Part shown: positions 60,603-64,000 of the stretch, piece by piece | Layout: every line of letters starts with the position of its first letter | How positions within the stretch are numbered: position 1 is the first letter of the stretch | From: Eubacteriales bacterium | GTDB taxonomy: Bacteria > Bacillota > Clostridia > Oscillospirales > Oscillospiraceae | Direction of reading: 5' to 3' | DNA length: 64,000 nucleotides | Assembly: GCA_030533415.1 (NCBI GenBank) | Contig: JAUNJE010000004.1 | Span: forward strand, 1-64,000 | Notes under the pieces: generated by a model | Told to the model about the DNA's origin: nothing | Databases searched by the model: none | Seen by the model: the letters and a program-made list of their open reading frames with translations, nothing else | Position numbers and translations under genes: made by a program

Positions 60603-61937
60603 ATGAAAGCAACAGTAACCACAACAAACCTGCGCAGGGATATCCGCTGGGCCGCTTCCGAAATCAGCAGCGGTACTGCCGATTGCATGCACCAGGTCAG
60701 CATTTATCCCACGGTACGGCGGCAGCGCTTCCAGGGCTTTGGCGGCGCGTTTACCGAGGCGGCGGCCTATTGCTATCAGCAGCTGCCCGAAAGCAAGCGC
60801 CGGTCCTTTATGGACGCCTACTTCGGCCCGGAGGGACTGCGCTACAGCGTGGGAAGGGTCCATCTGAACAGCTGCGATTTTTCGCTGGGCAACTATGCCT
60901 GCCTGGAAGGACCTGAGGACCGGTCTTTCCACACGGAACGGGACGAAAAGTACCTGATCCCCATGATCCGGGACGCGCAAAAAGCGGCGGGACATCCCAT
61001 AGGCCTGCTGGCCAGTCCCTGGAGCCCTCCCGCCTTTATGAAAACCAATCATGACATGAACCACGGCGGCAAGCTGAAGGAAGACTGCTGGGAACTGTGG
61101 GCGGCCTGCTTGGCAAAATATGTTGCCTTTTACCGCTCACAGGGCTGTACGGTAAACATGGTCTGCGTACAAAATGAGCCGGCAGCCGTTCAGACTTGGG
61201 ATTCCTGTATCTATTCCGGCAAGGAGGAAGGCGAATTTTCCCTTCTTCTGCGCCGGGCCTTGGATACCGTAGGCTGCGCGGATGTGCAGGTCATGGCCTG
61301 GGACCACAACAAGGACCTTTTCGTATACCGCGCTGAGGACACCCTGTCCGTGCCGGGCGCAGGTCAGGCCCTGGCGGGATTCGCCCTCCACTGGTATACC
61401 GGGGACCATTTTGACGCGGTCCGCTTCGTGAAGGAACGTTGGCCGGACAAGACGGTCTGGTTTACGGAGGGCTGTGTGGAATACAGCCGTTTCGACGGTA
61501 TGACACCGCAGCAAAAAGCGGAGATGTATGCCCACGACATTCTCGGCAACCTGAACGCGGGGATTTCCGGCAGCCTCGACTGGAACCTGCTGCTGGACGC
61601 CAGGGGCGGCCCCAACCATGTGGGCAATTTCTGCGAGGCGCCGGTGATGCTGAACGCGGACGGCTCCGGTTTTGACATCATGAGCGAATACTACTACATC
61701 GGCCATTTCAGCCGCCATATCCGGCCCGGCGCGGTGTGCCTGGGGTCCTCCGTCTATTCCTCCGCCGTGGAAGCGACGGCTTTTGAAAATCCGGACGGAA
61801 GCAGGGTCGCCGTGCTGCTGAACCGAACCGGGGAAGCCCTTCCTGTCAGCGTAACGGAAAACGGGAAGGACGGCTTCCAGTTTACCTTGGCTCCCCATAC
61901 CATCGCGACATTGCAGTGGGACCGTCAGACAGACTAG
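60603..61937 (+). CDS. GH30-family glycosidase
   Basis: A 444-aa retaining beta-glycosidase. The start QRFQGFGGAFTEAAAY is the family hallmark. The acid/base is Glu192 in CVQNEPAAVQTWD and the nucleophile is Glu289 in WFTEGC. A C-terminal beta domain (VCLGSSVYSSAVEATAFENP, VAVLLNRTGEALPVSVTENG) follows the barrel. There is no signal peptide, so it acts on imported oligosaccharides or glycosides. GAGGAG lies over the previous stop, giving coupling. GH30 members include beta-1,6-glucanases, glucosylceramidases and xylanases. Here a beta-gluco-oligosaccharide is most likely given the two phosphorylases. Confidence 0.92.
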   Translation: MKATVTTTNLRRDIRWAASEISSGTADCMHQVSIYPTVRRQRFQGFGGAFTEAAAYCYQQLPESKRRSFMDAYFGPEGLRYSVGRVHLNSCDFSLGNYACLEGPEDRSFHTERDEKYLIPMIRDAQKAAGHPIGLLASPWSPPAFMKTNHDMNHGGKLKEDCWELWAACLAKYVAFYRSQGCTVNMVCVQNEPAAVQTWDSCIYSGKEEGEFSLLLRRALDTVGCADVQVMAWDHNKDLFVYRAEDTLSVPGAGQALAGFALHWYTGDHFDAVRFVKERWPDKTVWFTEGCVEYSRFDGMTPQQKAEMYAHDILGNLNAGISGSLDWNLLLDARGGPNHVGNFCEAPVMLNADGSGFDIMSEYYYIGHFSRHIRPGAVCLGSSVYSSAVEATAFENPDGSRVAVLLNRTGEALPVSVTENGKDGFQFTLAPHTIATLQWDRQTD

Positions 61938-62057
61938 CCCGGCAACGGCCCACCCGCTCCGGTTCCTTCGGTAAAACGTGCTTCATGCTTGCGTTCTGCC
62001 CCGTTTGTGGTATACTTGGGGTATTCTTCAAAATGGGAAAAGCATGGGGGTGATCAC

Positions 62058-62921
62058 ATGGAACTGAAATGCACGGCGGCCCGGGAAGGGCGTCTTTCCT
62101 CTTTTTTGCTGCGTGAGCTGCAGATGTCCTCCGGACTGATGAACAGGCTCAAATGGAGAAGTGCAATCCGGGTGAACGGCGTTCCCCAGCGGACAAATTA
62201 TGCTGTGCAGCCCGGCGATGTCATCACCGTGGAGCTGGAGGAGGAAACGCCGGAATATCCGGCACAGGATGGATTTTTGTCCGTGCGCTATGAGGATGCC
62301 TGCATTCTGGTGGTGGATAAACCCGCCGGAATGCTGATCCATCCGTCCAGGGCCAAAAACGACGGGACCCTGGCCAACTTTGTAGCGGGCTATTACCGGA
62401 AAACCGGGCAGCAAAGCGCCTTCCATCCCGTGACCCGGCTGGACCGGGACACCTTCGGCATTGTTCTGCTGGCCAAAAACGCCTATGCCCACGCGCTGTT
62501 GCAAGGGACGGAGGTAAAAAAGACCTACCACGCCCTGACCTTCGGCGGGCCGGTGCGGGAGGCGGGCATCATTGACGCCCCCATTGCCCGGTATCCCCTG
62601 CCAAGTCTTTTGCGTTATGTAAACCCAGAGGGAAAGCCCTCGGTGACGGAATACCATGTGTTGGAGCGGCACGGGACAGTATGCAAACTTGCGCTGCGGC
62701 CCGTAACCGGCAGAACCCACCAGCTGCGGGTGCACTGCGCCTATATGGGCTTCCCGATCCTGGGGGACCCCCAGTATGGCAGCCGGGAATCCCAGGCGGT
62801 TTCAGCCCAATTGGGCCTGACCCACCAAATGCTGTGCGCCAAACGGCTGGAATTCACCCACCCCATTACCGGGGAATCACTGACGCTGGAATCCGTTCTG
62901 GATGTGGTACCAATATGGTAA
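62058..62921 (+). CDS. RluA-family 23S/tRNA pseudouridine synthase
   Basis: A 287-aa enzyme that converts uridine to pseudouridine in rRNA or tRNA. An S4-like RNA-binding domain (about 12-60: LSSFLLRELQMSSGLMNRLK) precedes the catalytic domain. The catalytic Asp129 is in HPVTRLDRDTFGIVLLAK, where Phe replaces the usual Ser of RLDxxTSG. Other motifs are ILVVDKPAGMLIHPS and RPVTGRTHQLRVHCAYMGFP. GGGGGTGATC precedes the ATG at 62058, and the longer frame lacks a site. It stands alone after the glycan genes. Confidence 0.93.
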   Translation: MELKCTAAREGRLSSFLLRELQMSSGLMNRLKWRSAIRVNGVPQRTNYAVQPGDVITVELEEETPEYPAQDGFLSVRYEDACILVVDKPAGMLIHPSRAKNDGTLANFVAGYYRKTGQQSAFHPVTRLDRDTFGIVLLAKNAYAHALLQGTEVKKTYHALTFGGPVREAGIIDAPIARYPLPSLLRYVNPEGKPSVTEYHVLERHGTVCKLALRPVTGRTHQLRVHCAYMGFPILGDPQYGSRESQAVSAQLGLTHQMLCAKRLEFTHPITGESLTLESVLDVVPIW

Positions 62922-63122
62922 AGCATACCGCAGGACAATCCCGTACAGGGTTTTCCCATCCATAGGGCAGTTATGTTCCATATGCCCGCTGCGGCAGCCG
63001 TGTCATTTCAACCATAATACATTCCTGCACAATCCCTCCGCCGGCCGCCTTTCCACAAGGGAGGCTCTGGTGCGCTGCAAGTTGGTCTTGCTTCGTTAAG
63101 CCGGCAAGCATAAAAAACGGAG
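62922..63122. other. 201-nt gap with no recognised feature
   Basis: Only short overlapping frames are present, with no RNA-like fold and no clear terminator. Confidence 0.4.
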
Positions 63123-63151
63123 TTGACAAAGGGAATTTTATCCTGTAAAAT
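63123..63151 (+). promoter_or_regulatory. Strong promoter before the small membrane protein
   Basis: TTGACA (63123-63128) and TAAAAT (63146-63151) are 17 nt apart. Confidence 0.8.
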
Positions 63152-63181
63152 GTCATTAGTTAGCTATAGCTAACTAATGAC
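63152..63181 (+). promoter_or_regulatory. 30-bp perfect palindrome at the transcription start
   Basis: GTCATTAGTTAGCTA (63152-63166) is followed at once by its exact complement (63167-63181). Lying directly after the -10 box, it is placed as an operator that blocks initiation. The inner TTAGTTAGCTA halves resemble the sites of MarR- or TetR-type dimers. Confidence 0.75.
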
Positions 63182-63199
63182 AGAGAGGAGATTTCCCAT

Positions 63200-63544
63200 A
63201 TGAACACCAAAGCCCCCATTGCCGCAAAAATACTGAATATTGCGCTGCTTATCAGTTTCCTTGTCACCATTTTGGTCCCCCTTACCGGCGTCATTGTCCA
63301 TAAGCTGGCGTCCACGCTGTTTCTGCTGCTGTGCCTGGTTCATACCATTGTCTACCGCAAAAGGCTGAACCAAAAGCGGTATATCATGCTGGCCGTGATT
63401 TTTCTTGCCTACCTGACAGGCCTGTTCGGACTGATTTTTGACGAGATTCCTCTGATTCTGGCGCTGCATAAGGTAATCTCCATTGTCTGCGTAATTTTCC
63501 TGGCAGTTCATATTTTCGTTTTCCAGCGCGGCCTTCGCAAATAA
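63200..63544 (+). CDS. Small four-helix membrane protein (DUF4405-like)
   Basis: A 114-aa membrane protein with four predicted helices (ILNIALLISFLVTILVPLTG, LASTLFLLLCLVHTIVY, YIMLAVIFLAYLTGLFGLIF and VISIVCVIFLAVHIFVF). Histidines near helix ends (VHKLAS, VHTIVY, LHKVIS, VHIFVF) could bind haem, as in small cytochrome-b-like DUF4405 proteins. That is inference from spacing. GAGAGGAGATTTCCCAT precedes the ATG. It is tightly controlled by the palindrome, and no regulator gene is adjacent within the window. Confidence 0.7.
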   Translation: MNTKAPIAAKILNIALLISFLVTILVPLTGVIVHKLASTLFLLLCLVHTIVYRKRLNQKRYIMLAVIFLAYLTGLFGLIFDEIPLILALHKVISIVCVIFLAVHIFVFQRGLRK

Positions 63545-63596
63545 TACTGAAATTTATAAAGAAACAGTATAAGTCCAAGCCTCTAATACAGAAACA

Positions 63597-63624
63597 GGGC
63601 GCACCCGGCCAGGGTGCGCCCTTC
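63597..63624. terminator. Hairpin terminator between convergent genes
   Basis: GGGCGCACCC (63597-63606) pairs with GGGTGCGCCC (63612-63621) around GGCCA; short T-rich flanks lie on both sides. Confidence 0.7.
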
Positions 63625-63648
63625 TCGTCTCATCCAGAAAAGCAGGTA

Positions 63649-64000
63649 TTACCCCGCGTCCGGATGATATCCATATTTCGCTTCCAGTTCCGCCGGGGCA
63701 GGCTCCAGCCGCATTCCTTCTTCATAAATCAGAATGGCGTCACCAGGAGAACCAATATACCATTGGGTAATGACGGAATCGCCCATGCTCTGCCGCCAGG
63801 CATTGTTCTCTCCGGCGTCGATCATCTGGTATTCCCTCAATGTGCTGGGCCAGCCTTCCTTTTCATTCAGCTCGATTACGGCGCGGACCGGGATTTTATA
63901 GTTTTTCCCGTCATGATCTTCGAACTTGTATTCCCGGCACCATGCATTCTCCGGGACATTCAGGCGGTAAAGGATCCGTCCATCCTCCAGCTGATAAATT
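63649..64000 (-). CDS. C-terminal part of an unrecognised protein, cut by the window edge
   Basis: The minus-strand frame is open from the right edge (YQLEDGRILYRLNVPENAWC, then EYKFEDHDGKNYKIPVRAVI and WPSTLREYQMIDAGE) to the stop at 63649, at least 116 residues. It is rich in Tyr, Trp and acidic residues, and its style resembles the outer domain of an envelope protein such as the one at 35614. I cannot name a family. The start lies outside the window. Confidence 0.6.
   Translation of the reverse strand, partial: IYQLEDGRILYRLNVPENAWCREYKFEDHDGKNYKIPVRAVIELNEKEGWPSTLREYQMIDAGENNAWRQSMGDSVITQWYIGSPGDAILIYEEGMRLEPAPAELEAKYGYHPDAG

Overview
The window looks like a chromosomal segment of a gut anaerobe of class Clostridia, probably order Oscillospirales. 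This is inferred from GC-rich coding with strong AGGAGG-type ribosome sites, rubrerythrin, BMP-type nucleoside uptake, a YesM/YesN pair, DUF975 and DUF3786 proteins, and Tn916/Tn1549-type element debris. No tRNA (apart from one tRNA-like scrap), rRNA, CRISPR array or intact insertion sequence was seen.

Region 1 (1 to about 9.95 kb) is a decaying genomic island. It carries a tyrosine integrase, an excisionase-like protein coupled to a helix-turn-helix protein, an AlbA/RecG-like ATPase protein, an XRE repressor with three operators, two mirror-image truncated resolvases and a Fic protein with a consensus promoter under operators. These are followed by remnants of an OLD-nuclease/UvrD-helicase pair (Gabija-like), an IS5 transposase, a type I methylase (HsdM) and an amidoligase.

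Region 2 (10.0 to 20.7 kb) concerns uronate use. Two tandem GntR/FCD regulators precede a scrapyard of fused fragments (group II intron 3' end, cupin, RraA-like, RbsA-like, DctP). An intact operon follows: TRAP transporter DctP-DctQ-DctM, MFS permease, mannitol-dehydrogenase-family oxidoreductase (UxuB/UxaB-like) and a KdgF-like cupin. It is abutted by MobP relaxase, excisionase and frameshifted Tn916-type integrase remnants.

Region 3 (20.7 to 35.5 kb) is housekeeping. It holds a protein tyrosine phosphatase, DUF2284, NTF2-like, RmlD-like and DUF4349 proteins. A nucleoside salvage locus follows: thymidine kinase, deoC, deoD, deoB, cdd, a BMP lipoprotein and its ABC transporter. Rubrerythrin ends the region. 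A short-repeat palindromic element sits between deoC and deoD.

Region 4 (35.6 to 44.1 kb) has an ECF sigma factor with a membrane-anchored partner, a small conserved protein, DUF3786, alanine racemase, a CapA-like protein, an XRE-TPR regulator and a DUF975 membrane protein.

Region 5 (44.1 to 50.8 kb) is again accessory: IS256 and ICE scraps, a BlaI/BlaR1-like (M56) pair with three operators, unrecognised fragments, an MFS transporter and an OppF fragment meeting a truncated sugar-binding protein head-on.

Region 6 (50.8 to 64 kb) is a carbohydrate locus: truncated solute-binding protein, YesM-type kinase, YesN-type regulator, two GH94-like phosphorylases and a GH30 enzyme, all apparently intracellular. 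It is followed by an RluA-type pseudouridine synthase, a small membrane protein under a 30-bp perfect palindrome, and a gene running off the right edge.
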